Below are positions 17,722 through 25,577 of a stretch of 64,000 bases of DNA, in pieces. The position numbers and the translations under genes were made by a program. The DNA comes from Flammeovirga aprica JL-4. GTDB taxonomy: Bacteria; Bacteroidota; Bacteroidia; Cytophagales; Flammeovirgaceae. The DNA is taken from NCBI RefSeq assembly GCF_012844305.1, contig NZ_JABANE010000038.1, positions 1-64,000 of the forward strand, read 5' to 3'. The notes under the pieces are model-generated. The model saw nothing but the letters and a program-made list of their open reading frames with translations, was not told where the DNA came from and made no database searches. Every line of letters begins with the position of its first letter. Position 1 is the stretch's first letter.

Positions 17722-18741
17722 ATGTACATTAACAGGAATATAAACTTCAAAGTCTTTCTTCATAAAGCATTTACTCCTATTCTTTTTCTCGCACTTTACG
17801 GCGCTTTTATCGTAGTTCTTTATGAGTATTTTCATATGACATGGATAAAACTCCCGTGGTCTATTTTATCGATTGTGGGTACTGCCGTGGCCTTTTATGT
17901 GGGTTTTAAGAACAATTCGGCTTATGCAAGAACATGGGAAGCCCGTAAAATTTGGGGAGCGATTATTAACAGCAGCCGTACATGGGGGATATTGGCAAGA
18001 GATTATACTTCAAATCTTTTTGTTAAGGGAGAGCCATTGGAAGAGGGAGAACTTTATCAGATTCATAAGGAATTAATACTTAGACATATCGCATGGGCTT
18101 ACCGCCTCCGTAGACAATTATGGAAACCTCAACCTTGGGAGCATTCTCATAAATTATCGAATGAAGTGAGGAAAAATTTGGGAGATAAATTTGCTTCACT
18201 TTCAGAAGAAGATGAATTGAAAATGTTTATTGAAGATAATGAGGTCGATGAATTACTAAAAAGAAAAAATATTTGTACCCAAATTATCAGTAATCAATCT
18301 AAAAGGTTATTGGAATTGAGAGAGAAGGGCTTGATTGATGATTTCAGACATGTGGAGCTGCAAAAATTACTACAGGACCTCTACACTCAACAAGGAAAGT
18401 GTGAGCGTATAAAGAACTTTCCATTACCCCGTCAGTATGCTAATACTTCTTTTGTATTGACAGTTTTGATTGTATTCTTATTGCCATTTGGAATGGTTTC
18501 TCAATTCAGTGCCATGGGAGAGGGGCTTGTATGGTTGACGATACCATTTACAACAATTGTGGGAGGTATTTATTTTATAATGGAATTGGTGGGTGATTTT
18601 GCTGAAAATCCATTTGAAGGGTTAGCTTTTGATACACCAATGACGAGTCTTTGTAATACTATTGAGATTGATTTGAAAGAAATGTTGGGGAAAGAAGAAT
18701 TACCAGAGAAGGTAAAACCTCATGGTCATATTTTAATGTAA
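17722..18741 (+). CDS. bestrophin-family anion channel protein (UPF0187/YneE)
   Basis: The protein has 339 residues and belongs to the bacterial bestrophin family of pentameric inner-membrane ion channels. Four membrane segments are visible: about 15-33 (FTPILFLALYGAFIVVL), 42-62 (PWSILSIVGTAVAFYVGF), 240-258 (FVLTVLIVFLLPFG) and 266-285. Family motifs are FKNNSAYARTWEARKIWGAIINSSRTW near 62-88 and GDFAENPFEG near 300, the latter corresponding to the conserved D-P-F cluster. Start choice: the ATG at 17722 gives MYINRNINFK, which fits the family. The MITE lies directly upstream and the gene is followed by a long palindrome split by an insertion sequence. Confidence 0.9.
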   Translation: MYINRNINFKVFLHKAFTPILFLALYGAFIVVLYEYFHMTWIKLPWSILSIVGTAVAFYVGFKNNSAYARTWEARKIWGAIINSSRTWGILARDYTSNLFVKGEPLEEGELYQIHKELILRHIAWAYRLRRQLWKPQPWEHSHKLSNEVRKNLGDKFASLSEEDELKMFIEDNEVDELLKRKNICTQIISNQSKRLLELREKGLIDDFRHVELQKLLQDLYTQQGKCERIKNFPLPRQYANTSFVLTVLIVFLLPFGMVSQFSAMGEGLVWLTIPFTTIVGGIYFIMELVGDFAENPFEGLAFDTPMTSLCNTIEIDLKEMLGKEELPEKVKPHGHILM

Positions 18742-18841
18742 GCGAATCCTTTTTAATGAAGAATGAAGAATTATGGTTCTTATTGTGGCTTAATAACCAT
18801 CCTAAAAACCATTTTGCGAACCATAATTCTACATTCTTAAT

Positions 18842-19847
18842 TATGCTTATCCGCTTAAATAACAGTACGTAATAAGAATATGTTCTAAACCTCTAATTTA
18901 GTTTCAGAACTCAAATTAGAAGTTATGAAAATAATAGAATTTACAGAAAAATTTCCTGATGAGCAGTCGTGTATTAATCACTTTAGATTAACTCGTGAAA
19001 AAGAAGGTATAACTTGTAAAAAATGCGGTTGTAAGAAGCATTATTGGTTAAAAGCTATCAAACAGTGGCAGTGTTCTTCTTGTAATTTCAGAACGACTCT
19101 TCGCAGTGGAACAATAATGCATGGTAGTAAGTTATCAATTCGTAAGTGGTATTTAGCGAATGCTTATATGACAATGACCAAGAAAGGGATCTCAGCTAAT
19201 GAAGTCAAGCGTCAACTAAATCATTCTCGATATGAGAGCATATGGCGTATGATGCATAAAATAAGAGAAGCAATGGGGAAAAGAGACGGACTTTATGTAT
19301 TGGAAGATATGGTTGAATTTGATGAAGGTTATTTTACAACTGGAGCTCCAGAATCTACGGATTTAAAGAGAGGTAAAGGTAGCCAAAAACAACAAAATGT
19401 AGCTGTTATGGCAGAGTCTGTACCTATAGAAGATATAGATACTGATACTACAAGTCACCAATGTAGATACTTTAAAATGAAGGTATTAGAAAGCCACTTG
19501 AAAGATGCAGTTAACGAATGTGTCAAAGAAAATATTCAGGATACATCTGTTGTCTTTTCCGACAAAAGTACATCTTATGTTGATATAGAGGATCTAGTAG
19601 AATACCATTTCGCTGAAAAATCTACAAAAGAATATTCAAAAAATAAATTGGGCTGGGTTCATATTGCAATAAGTAATGCAAAACGCACATTTCTTGGTTT
19701 ATATCATCATATGAAAGCAAAATATCTGCAAAATTACCTTGACGAGTTTTGCTATAAACTTAATAGAAGGTATTTCGGTGATAAGTTATTTGATAGAGCA
19801 ATTATTGCGATTGGTCATCAGTACTGTTAAACTTGCGGATAAGCATA
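18842..19847 (+). mobile_element. complete IS1595-family insertion sequence, 1006 bp
   Basis: The left end TATGCTTATCCGC (18842-18854) is matched by the inverted right end GCGGATAAGCATA (19835-19847); a second conserved block AACAGTAC / GTACTGTT lies just inside. The element is bordered by the direct repeat TTCTTAAT at 18834-18841 and 19848-19855. An 8-bp duplication is the known value for IS1595-type elements. The intact duplication and transposase suggest a fairly recent insertion. Confidence 0.9.
18925..19830 (+). CDS. IS1595-family transposase
   Basis: The protein has 301 residues. The zinc-ribbon domain has CKKCGCKKH near 31 and CSSCNF near 50, followed by the helix-turn-helix region (SIRKWYLANAYMTMTKKGISANEVKRQL). 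The DDE domain shows VEFDEGYFTTG near residue 133, VVFSDKSTSYVDIEDLVEYH near 210 with the second Asp, and GWVHIAISNAKRTFLGLYHHMKAKYLQNYLDEFCYKLNRR near 245-285. The last is the IS1595 signature; its third acidic position appears as Asn (S-N-A-K), as in the DDN subgroup. Full length and without internal stops, so probably active. The terminal repeats lie 83 nt upstream and 17 nt downstream. Confidence 0.92.
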   Translation: MKIIEFTEKFPDEQSCINHFRLTREKEGITCKKCGCKKHYWLKAIKQWQCSSCNFRTTLRSGTIMHGSKLSIRKWYLANAYMTMTKKGISANEVKRQLNHSRYESIWRMMHKIREAMGKRDGLYVLEDMVEFDEGYFTTGAPESTDLKRGKGSQKQQNVAVMAESVPIEDIDTDTTSHQCRYFKMKVLESHLKDAVNECVKENIQDTSVVFSDKSTSYVDIEDLVEYHFAEKSTKEYSKNKLGWVHIAISNAKRTFLGLYHHMKAKYLQNYLDEFCYKLNRRYFGDKLFDRAIIAIGHQYC

Positions 19848-19906
19848 TTCTTAATTCTTCATTAAAAAAGTTCCATAACTTTTTTCCTAATGCTTATATA
19901 AAAATA

Positions 19907-19938
19907 AAGGCGTTTGAAACATAGTGTTCAAACGCCTT
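19907..19938 (-). terminator. strong hairpin terminator behind a small minus-strand ORF
   Basis: AAGGCGTTTGAA and TTCAAACGCCTT form a perfect 12-bp stem over an 8-nt loop; on the minus strand TATTTTTATA follows. It is 19 nt behind the stop of the 35-codon frame at 19958-20065. Confidence 0.75.
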
Positions 19939-19957
19939 CATCCTTTAACGCAAAAGA

Positions 19958-20065
19958 CTAAACTTTGTCTTTCTTTAACGTGATAAGAGCATAAGCAATA
20001 GCACCTACTAACGGTGGTACCATAAAGCCCATTGCTGCATATTCCAAATACGCTGTTGCTATCAT
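19958..20065 (-). CDS. possible small membrane protein (35 aa)
   Basis: This short frame translates as MIATAYLEYAAMGFMVPP, then LVGAIAYALITLKKDKV. It has one hydrophobic segment of about 25 residues and a Lys-rich tail, the pattern of a small single-pass inner-membrane protein oriented with its C-terminus in the cytosol. A perfect hairpin terminator follows immediately. No other minus-strand gene lies between it and the dnaJ-like gene 100 nt upstream, so the terminator could also serve that gene. No clear ribosome binding site was seen. A longer overlapping frame in this area has no protein-like features and was rejected. The frame is also open upstream to a TAA without another ATG. Confidence 0.4.
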   Translation of the reverse strand: MIATAYLEYAAMGFMVPPLVGAIAYALITLKKDKV

Positions 20066-20164
20066 TGTCGTTGGAGTTAAGAGAATGTAATTCGGTTTTT
20101 AATGGCACAATTATAAACAATTGTACGTCTTAATCCAACAAAAGAACTGATTTTAGTCATTCTT

Positions 20165-21043
20165 TTATTCTGACAATTCTCTCACTTTTTCGATCAGCTC
20201 TTTTTGTTCATCAGTAAGCGAAGTTGGAACTTTCACATTATAAGTGATATACAAATCACCGAAGACTTCATCCTGCTTGTATTTAGGGAAACCTTTACCT
20301 CTCAGTTTTACCGTTGTACCGTTTTGCGTTCCTTCTTTGACTTTCAATTTCACTTTACTGTCAAACGTGTCTATTGTAATGTCACCTCCCAACAAAGCAG
20401 TATATAAATCAATATCCACTGTTTTGAAAAGATCATTTAGTTTACGATCAAAATCAGTGCTGTTCGTGATTTTAAAAGCAATCAGTAAATCACCATTCTG
20501 ACCGCCATTAATACCTGCTTTACCATGGCCCGGAATCTTAATGACCTGACCATCTGCTATACCTGCAGGAACTGTTACTCTGATATTTTTATTATTTATT
20601 TTATAAGTACGCTTTTCAGTTTTGTAAATATCACGGATATCTAAAGTAACATTTACCTTGTAATCACCTCCCTTTTTAGGTCTTTGAGAGAAACCACCAC
20701 CTCCAAACATAGAGTTGAAGAAATCGGAGAAATCACCACCTCCTTGGGCACCTCCACCGAAGCCACCAAATCCGCCAAATCCTCCGCCACCGAAGCCTTG
20801 TGATTCAAACTGATCTGCGTGTTCCCAGTCTTTACCGTACTTATCGTATTTCTTTCTATTTTCTTCATCACCCAACACCTCATTGGCTTCATTAATTTGC
20901 TGAAATTTCTTTTTCGCCACCTCGTCATCAGGATTTTTATCTGGGTGATATTGACGAGCTAATTTTCTGTATGCTTTTTTTATTTCTGCTTGAGTTGCGT
21001 TTTTGTCTACTCCAAGCACCTCATAATAATCTATATATTCCAT
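20165..21043 (-). CDS. DnaJ-type co-chaperone without zinc finger (CbpA-like)
   Basis: The protein has 292 residues. The J domain is at 1-70 with the Hsp70-activating HPD at 33-35. A Gly/Phe-rich linker covers about 78-122 (repeated GGFGG). The two C-terminal substrate-binding domains (CTDI and CTDII) run from about 127 to 290 (KVNVTLDIRDIYKTEKRTY, VTVPAGIADGQVIKIPGHG, LRGKGFPKYKQDEVFGDLYI). The four CxxCxGxG zinc motifs of DnaJ proper are absent, so it is a class B protein of CbpA type working with DnaK in the cytosol. It is not next to dnaK or grpE here. Confidence 0.92.
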   Translation of the reverse strand: MEYIDYYEVLGVDKNATQAEIKKAYRKLARQYHPDKNPDDEVAKKKFQQINEANEVLGDEENRKKYDKYGKDWEHADQFESQGFGGGGFGGFGGFGGGAQGGGDFSDFFNSMFGGGGFSQRPKKGGDYKVNVTLDIRDIYKTEKRTYKINNKNIRVTVPAGIADGQVIKIPGHGKAGINGGQNGDLLIAFKITNSTDFDRKLNDLFKTVDIDLYTALLGGDITIDTFDSKVKLKVKEGTQNGTTVKLRGKGFPKYKQDEVFGDLYITYNVKVPTSLTDEQKELIEKVRELSE

Positions 21044-21377
21044 TGTTGATTCTTATCTGATTGTTTCTAATTTGACCTATTTAAAAACGGGATTTTTTGA
21101 TCAAAAAGGTATAAAAACCTCTTTGCCCATTATTGGATCACGAATATAAAATTATAGTTAGCATTAATACTAAAAATCAATAGAGAAAGTTTTTTAATTC
21201 TGATAGCTTTTAACCACAATTTTAGTTGTAACAATAATCAGGGTGTTAATTATCCCACATAAATATAGATACGTAAGAAATATATTATGTTTAATAGAAT
21301 TTACGAAATATTTACAAAATAACACTATATGGTATTGAAAATCAGTGGTTAAAAATGGAATTAAGGCAGGGAGGTTT
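21044..21377. other. intergenic region
   Basis: About 330 nt of AT-rich DNA upstream of the dnaJ-like gene and downstream of the radical SAM gene. No gene, clear promoter box or terminator hairpin could be supported. Confidence 0.4.
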
Positions 21378-22313
21378 TTATCCTTTATATAATGCCCCTT
21401 GGTAAGTATCTCTTTCTTTCAATCTTTTCTCAATCATCAATTGAATTTGATTGGGTCTGATTCCCCAGTTAGGAGCAATCCTTAAGTTGATAGGAGTATC
21501 ACTGCTGAAACGTTGTATAGCGATATCAGGACGTAATTGTTCTAAGAAATCCACCATAAAATCAACATATTCATCAGGCTGGAATAATGGAAACTGAGAA
21601 GGATCTTCTTTAAATTGTTTGGCCATGATCGTCCCTTTTACAATTTGAAGTTGATGAAATTTCAATGATTCCAAAGGTAGTTTGTTCAAGATTTCAGCTT
21701 GGGCCAATGTTTCCTCTCTTGTTTCACCTGGCAACCCAAACAGCATATGACCTGCAACTGAGATACCTCTGTCAGCCACCTTTTGAATAGCTTCCACAGA
21801 ATCTTCAAAAGAGTGTCCTCTGTTTACTCTGTCCAGCGTTTTATTATAACAAGATTCTATACCGAATTCAATAAAAATCAAATAGTCTTTAGAGAGTTCT
21901 TCCAGGTAATCTAATTGTTCGTCTGAAAGACAGTCAGGTCTTGTGCCAATTACCAAACCATCAATTTTAGGATGGTTCAGCGCTTCAGAATAAATCTCTT
22001 TAAGGTAGTCTAAAGTACCATAAGTATTAGAATACGCTTGAAAATAGCCTACAAATGCTTTAGCACTATGGTATCTGCCTGGCAAAAATTCCATTCCATG
22101 ATCAATCTGTTTTGTAATGCTCATCATTCCATCATGAAGATAATTAGGAACGAAGCTGTCATTATTACAAAAAGTACATCCGCCATATCCCAGAGAACCG
22201 TCTCTATTGGGACATGTAAATTCAGCATGAATAGAGACTTTTTGAATTCGTCCTCCATATTTACTTTTTAACTGCTGAGAGTAGGGGAAATACCTTCTAG
22301 ATTGAAAGTTCAT
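21378..22313 (-). CDS. TIGR01212-family radical SAM protein (YhcC-like)
   Basis: The 311-residue enzyme belongs to the radical SAM superfamily. The [4Fe-4S] cysteines lie in CPNRDGSLGYGGCTFC (about residues 34-49), the CxxxxxxxxxxxCxxC spacing typical of the YhcC/Elp3-like group rather than the CxxxCxxC of most radical SAM proteins. The family motifs YFQAYSNTYG, GLVIGTRPDCL, FIEFGIESCYNKTLDRVNRGH and GHMLFGLPGE are present in order. Its biochemical role is not established. It lies 21 nt behind the MFS transporter gene, so the two are probably co-transcribed. Confidence 0.9.
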   Translation of the reverse strand: MNFQSRRYFPYSQQLKSKYGGRIQKVSIHAEFTCPNRDGSLGYGGCTFCNNDSFVPNYLHDGMMSITKQIDHGMEFLPGRYHSAKAFVGYFQAYSNTYGTLDYLKEIYSEALNHPKIDGLVIGTRPDCLSDEQLDYLEELSKDYLIFIEFGIESCYNKTLDRVNRGHSFEDSVEAIQKVADRGISVAGHMLFGLPGETREETLAQAEILNKLPLESLKFHQLQIVKGTIMAKQFKEDPSQFPLFQPDEYVDFMVDFLEQLRPDIAIQRFSSDTPINLRIAPNWGIRPNQIQLMIEKRLKERDTYQGALYKG

Positions 22314-22334
22314 GATATAGAAATGGTTATAAAA

Positions 22335-23570
22335 TTATTCTGCCGACAAATTTTTCATACGTTCTCTATGTGCTTTCGCATCACTGATATGCTTGAACAT
22401 AAAGACACCTAACATAGTTGCAATTACGCTACAAATACCGACTAAGTTATAATTTTCCAGTTTATCTGTGATAGGATTATCAATTATTATCAGACCAGAA
22501 GCGAATGAGGCTAAACCTTGAGATAAATTTTGTACCGCTGAACGGATACTCATAAAACCTCCTCTCTGCTTAGGATTTGCAGTTCCAAGAATCAATGCAT
22601 TGGCAGGAATTGACCTTGCTCCACAAATAAAGAAGAGCGAAGAAAAGACAAGTACTACCGGAATGCTCATTTCAGGAACGTTGGTTAAAACCAATGCAGG
22701 AATTATAGTAATGAATGAAATGATCACGAAGACCAAATATTTCCCATAACGGTCTGACCATTTTCCAATTTTTGGAGAGAAATACAAAGTAGCCAATCCT
22801 CCACATAAGTAAATCCAAGTAAGTTGCTGGTCTTGAAATCCAATGTTTTTTACCATGTAAGGAGAAAAGAATGGGATTAGCAAAAAGTGTCCGAAGAAAA
22901 CCAAGAAGAGCGCAAAAAGCCCTTTCAGCTGTCTCGAATTTTTAAGCACATTCAATAATGGTGAGAAAAATGAACCTTGAACAGGTCTGTCTTCCAAGTG
23001 CGCTTCCATCTTTTCCAATCTGTGATAACAGACAAACCATAGAATACTTGATAGTACTGCAATGATAATAAATGGTGCATGCCAGTCGATCGTCACCCCC
23101 AAATATAAACCTATGGGTACACCCACAGCAGAAGAGACGGCAAAGCCAGTCATCAAAATACCAATGCCGGTGCCTCTTTTTTCCTCTGGAAGCATATCAC
23201 CCACAATAGTGAATAAAGTGGCATTAATCAATCCTCCAAAAATACCGGTAAACAACCTTGCGAAAAGCAGGAAATTATAAGAATCGGCAATACCGCAAAG
23301 TATTGTCCCAAAAGTGAAAAAGGCATATATAAATAAGAACATTTTCTTTCTTTCGAATTTATCGATAAAAAAAATGGACAGTAATCCAGATACTGATGCA
23401 GCCAAAGTATAAGATGATACGACGGCACTCCACTGAATAGGAGTCATGTTGAAAGTTTCCTGTAAAGTATGTCCTAGCGGCATCAATACAACGAAGTCCA
23501 AGATATTTGTAAAGCTTACTGCGGCGAGTATATATAGCGTTACTTTCTCTTTTTTATTTAATGAGATCAT
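22335..23570 (-). CDS. MFS transporter (DHA1-type efflux family)
   Basis: The protein has 411 residues and about 12 hydrophobic segments, and belongs to the major facilitator superfamily. The first loop shows the family's FIDKFERKKMFLFIYAFF (motif A-like, near 67-84), and the fifth segment region has GVPIGLYLGV, resembling the antiporter motif C of drug/proton antiporters. The N-terminal text (NILDFVVLMPLGHTLQETFNM) is typical of DHA1 proteins in Bacteroidota. It is probably an inner-membrane efflux pump for a small molecule; substrate unknown. It is the first gene of a two-gene operon with the radical SAM gene. Confidence 0.85.
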   Translation of the reverse strand: MISLNKKEKVTLYILAAVSFTNILDFVVLMPLGHTLQETFNMTPIQWSAVVSSYTLAASVSGLLSIFFIDKFERKKMFLFIYAFFTFGTILCGIADSYNFLLFARLFTGIFGGLINATLFTIVGDMLPEEKRGTGIGILMTGFAVSSAVGVPIGLYLGVTIDWHAPFIIIAVLSSILWFVCYHRLEKMEAHLEDRPVQGSFFSPLLNVLKNSRQLKGLFALFLVFFGHFLLIPFFSPYMVKNIGFQDQQLTWIYLCGGLATLYFSPKIGKWSDRYGKYLVFVIISFITIIPALVLTNVPEMSIPVVLVFSSLFFICGARSIPANALILGTANPKQRGGFMSIRSAVQNLSQGLASFASGLIIIDNPITDKLENYNLVGICSVIATMLGVFMFKHISDAKAHRERMKNLSAE

Positions 23571-23743
23571 ATTATTAATTGATTAGTCTAGTAGTTCGCC
23601 TACTGATATTGTCAGTCAAAGTTTTGATGTACACACATTTGTAAAGTTAGAGTTTTAACAAAGCAAAGTAGAATCGCTAAACTTTTATTAAGATAAATTG
23701 CTGTTAAAGTGGTATTGTTATGCTGAAAAGGGGTAAATAAAAA

Positions 23744-23777
23744 AATGGTCAGCTAAATAATTGACTAGCTGACCATT
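23744..23777 (-). terminator. intrinsic terminator of the fructose-bisphosphatase gene
   Basis: AATGGTCAGCTA and TAGCTGACCATT form a perfect 12-bp stem over a 10-nt loop; the minus strand continues with TTTTTATTT. It lies only 7 nt behind the stop at 23784. Confidence 0.9.
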
Positions 23778-23783
23778 GTGTTT

Positions 23784-24827
23784 TTATTTTACTTCTACAC
23801 CGTTGACGGGTGGAGCAGTAACTGATTTATGTTTTTTTCCTTGTAAAAAGGACATTGCTTCTTCTACCATTTTTGGAGAACCTACATAAAACGGTGTCCT
23901 CTGATGGAATTCCGTTGGTTTGATATCCAGAATTCGCTGATAGCCGTCAGTGGCCATCGCACCGGACTGCTCTGCCAAGAAGGCGAGTGCATTACACTCA
24001 TACAGCAGACGAAGTTTTCCGGTTTTGTATTTTGAAGTGGATGGATAGATATAAATCCCGCCTTTCAACAAGTTTCTATGGAAGTCTCCCACAAGTGAAC
24101 CGATATAACGGCTAGAATACTCTCTGTCTTTGCAAGCTGTGATATACTCTTTCAATCCTTCATCGAAAGTATTATATCCGCCCTCATTGATAGAGTAGAT
24201 TTCTCCGTCCTCTTTGCATTGCATATTTGGGTGTGAAAGGAAATATTCACCCAGAGAAGGCTCATAAGTGAAACCGTTTACTCCATAGCCAGTACTATAC
24301 ACTAGCATAGTGGATGAACCGTAAAGTACATATCCGGCTGCTACTTGTTCCGTTCCTTGTTGTAGCATATCTTCCTTGGTAGGAGGTCTGCCGATAGGTG
24401 AACGTCTGCGGTAAATTGAGAAAATTGTACCGACAAGCACATTGACATCGATGTTTGACGACCCATCAAGTGGATCTATCGTGACAATATACTTTGCATG
24501 ATGATTTCCAGTGTCAATGATTCCGTCTACTTCTTCAGAAATGATTCCACAAGTTTCACCACCTTTAGACAGTGCTCTTGTAAAACGGATATCAGCAATC
24601 ATATCTAGTTTCTGTTGCGCCTCTCCCTGAACATTTTCAGCTCCGGCACCTCCTTCTATTCCTGCAAGGCCTGCTCTATTGATTTCTCTATTGATGATTT
24701 TAGAAGCCAGTGCAATATCGCGTAAGAGTTGAGATAATTCTCCTGTAGCATAAGGAAATTGTTCTTGCTTTTGAGCGATAAAGCGGTCAAGTGCTGTACC
24801 GACAGAAGCAGTAAGTTTATCCATCAT
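23784..24827 (-). CDS. fbp: fructose-1,6-bisphosphatase, class 1
   Basis: This gluconeogenic enzyme hydrolyses fructose-1,6-bisphosphate to fructose-6-phosphate in the cytosol. The frame is open from 24980, but the ATG at 24827 (MDKLTASVGTALDRF) fits the family length (347 residues) and avoids an implausible Cys/Tyr-rich extension. The extension also overlaps the phasin terminator. The metal-binding signature DPLDGSSNIDVNVLVGTIFSIYRR is clear. Further conserved blocks are SEEVDG, YIGSLVGDFHRNLLKGGIYIYPS (substrate phosphate binding) and KLRLLYECNALAFLAEQSGG-like LAEQSGAMATDG. It could supply hexose phosphates when the cell grows on alginate, which enters metabolism as pyruvate and triose phosphate. 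Confidence 0.95.
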   Translation of the reverse strand: MMDKLTASVGTALDRFIAQKQEQFPYATGELSQLLRDIALASKIINREINRAGLAGIEGGAGAENVQGEAQQKLDMIADIRFTRALSKGGETCGIISEEVDGIIDTGNHHAKYIVTIDPLDGSSNIDVNVLVGTIFSIYRRRSPIGRPPTKEDMLQQGTEQVAAGYVLYGSSTMLVYSTGYGVNGFTYEPSLGEYFLSHPNMQCKEDGEIYSINEGGYNTFDEGLKEYITACKDREYSSRYIGSLVGDFHRNLLKGGIYIYPSTSKYKTGKLRLLYECNALAFLAEQSGAMATDGYQRILDIKPTEFHQRTPFYVGSPKMVEEAMSFLQGKKHKSVTAPPVNGVEVK

Positions 24828-24929
24828 AATTTTTGGTGAATAATTTAGTGTGTTTTTCGTTGTTTCATATTGGTAGGATAAAATTAGGTAATAATTTTTG
24901 AATAGTTGCAATCGGTTGCAAATTGTATA

Positions 24930-24971
24930 AAAAAAAGACCGACAATTCTGTACAGCATACAGTAGTGTCGG
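24930..24971 (-). terminator. intrinsic terminator of the phasin gene
   Basis: The outer stem CCGACA/TGTCGG (24939-24944 with 24966-24971) and inner CTGTA/TACAG form one long imperfect hairpin; eight T follow on the minus strand. It lies 31 nt behind the stop at 25002 and upstream of the chosen fbp start. Confidence 0.8.
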
Positions 24972-25001
24972 CCCACACACATCACAAAAGTACCAAAAGG
25001 C

Positions 25002-25394
25002 TTACGCTTTCGACGCTTCTGAAGACGCAGTAGTTTTCTTAGCAGGAGCTTTTTTTGGTGCAGCAGTCTTAGCTTGAGCTGCTTCCAAAGCTTCAATACG
25101 AGCTTTTAAGATCTCTACCTCTTCAGAATCTCCACCCTTAAACATTGAAGTGATCTTGTCGAAATCAAAGTTTAATGATGATGTAAATTTTTCAGCTAAT
25201 GTTTTGAGTTGATCTTCAAATTCGTTTTTCTTCGCTTCAGTGCTGTCTACAAATTCGTCAACAATTTTCTTTCCTTCCTCTACAGTCAATTTCTCTTCTG
25301 CAACTAATTTGTCAACAACTTCCTGAATTTTTTCGATAGTAAATGCTGTAATACCTACTCCAGTATATACTAGCTTTTTTAATAGTTCTTCCAT
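25002..25394 (-). CDS. phasin-family protein (PhaF/PhaI-like)
   Basis: The protein has 130 residues. It starts with a short amphipathic helix (ELLKKLVYTGVGITAFTIEKIQEVVDKLV), continues as a coiled coil (EEVEILKARIEALEAAQ at about 90-107) and ends in an Ala/Lys/Pro-rich tail (APKKAPAKKTT). This matches the small phasin-like family (COG3937) linked to polyhydroxyalkanoate granules. The gene has its own well-formed promoter (25458-25487) and terminator. No PHA synthase lies in the window, so a role in granules is inferred from the family only. Confidence 0.75.
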   Translation of the reverse strand: MEELLKKLVYTGVGITAFTIEKIQEVVDKLVAEEKLTVEEGKKIVDEFVDSTEAKKNEFEDQLKTLAEKFTSSLNFDFDKITSMFKGGDSEEVEILKARIEALEAAQAKTAAPKKAPAKKTTASSEASKA

Positions 25395-25457
25395 GGTGCT
25401 TATTTTTTTATTTTGCGGTTAAACTTGTTGTTCAAACACATTGAGTTATCATTTTTA

Positions 25458-25487
25458 CAAAGGTAATAAAAATAAATGAATGAACAA
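25458..25487 (-). promoter_or_regulatory. Bacteroidota-type promoter of the phasin gene
   Basis: On the minus strand TTG (25487-25485) is followed after exactly 19 nt by TACCTTTG (25465-25458), a full match to TAnnTTTG with optimal spacing. It predicts a transcript start near 25451 and a leader of about 57 nt. Confidence 0.75.
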
Positions 25488-25577
25488 TCATTATAAAGAC
25501 TAATATAAAAATTAAGAAATATTTAAGTTTTATTATAATCTCTTGATAAAGATAGAGATAAGTGATTGAAATTACTA

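Larger units (their letters stand above)
18749..19870. repeat. long imperfect palindrome interrupted by the IS1595-type element
   Basis: With the insertion sequence and one target copy removed, the segment CTTTTTAATGAAGAAT...GAAGAATTATGGTTC (18749-18779) pairs with GAACCATAATTCT...TTCTTCATTAAAAAAG (18818-18830 plus flanks, ending at 19870). The arms are about 30 bp with a short bulge, separated by about 38 nt. It lies directly behind the bestrophin stop codon and may have been its terminator or a dispersed palindromic repeat. Confidence 0.6.

Noticed and set aside
19938..20120. Open frame of 60 codons on the minus strand, rich in Cys and Ser
   Set aside because: It has no domain or signal and overlaps the much more protein-like 35-codon membrane frame at 19958-20065 in another frame.
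24828..24980. N-terminal extension of fructose-bisphosphatase by 51 residues
   Set aside because: It overlaps the phasin terminator, has no similarity to the family start and makes the enzyme too long.
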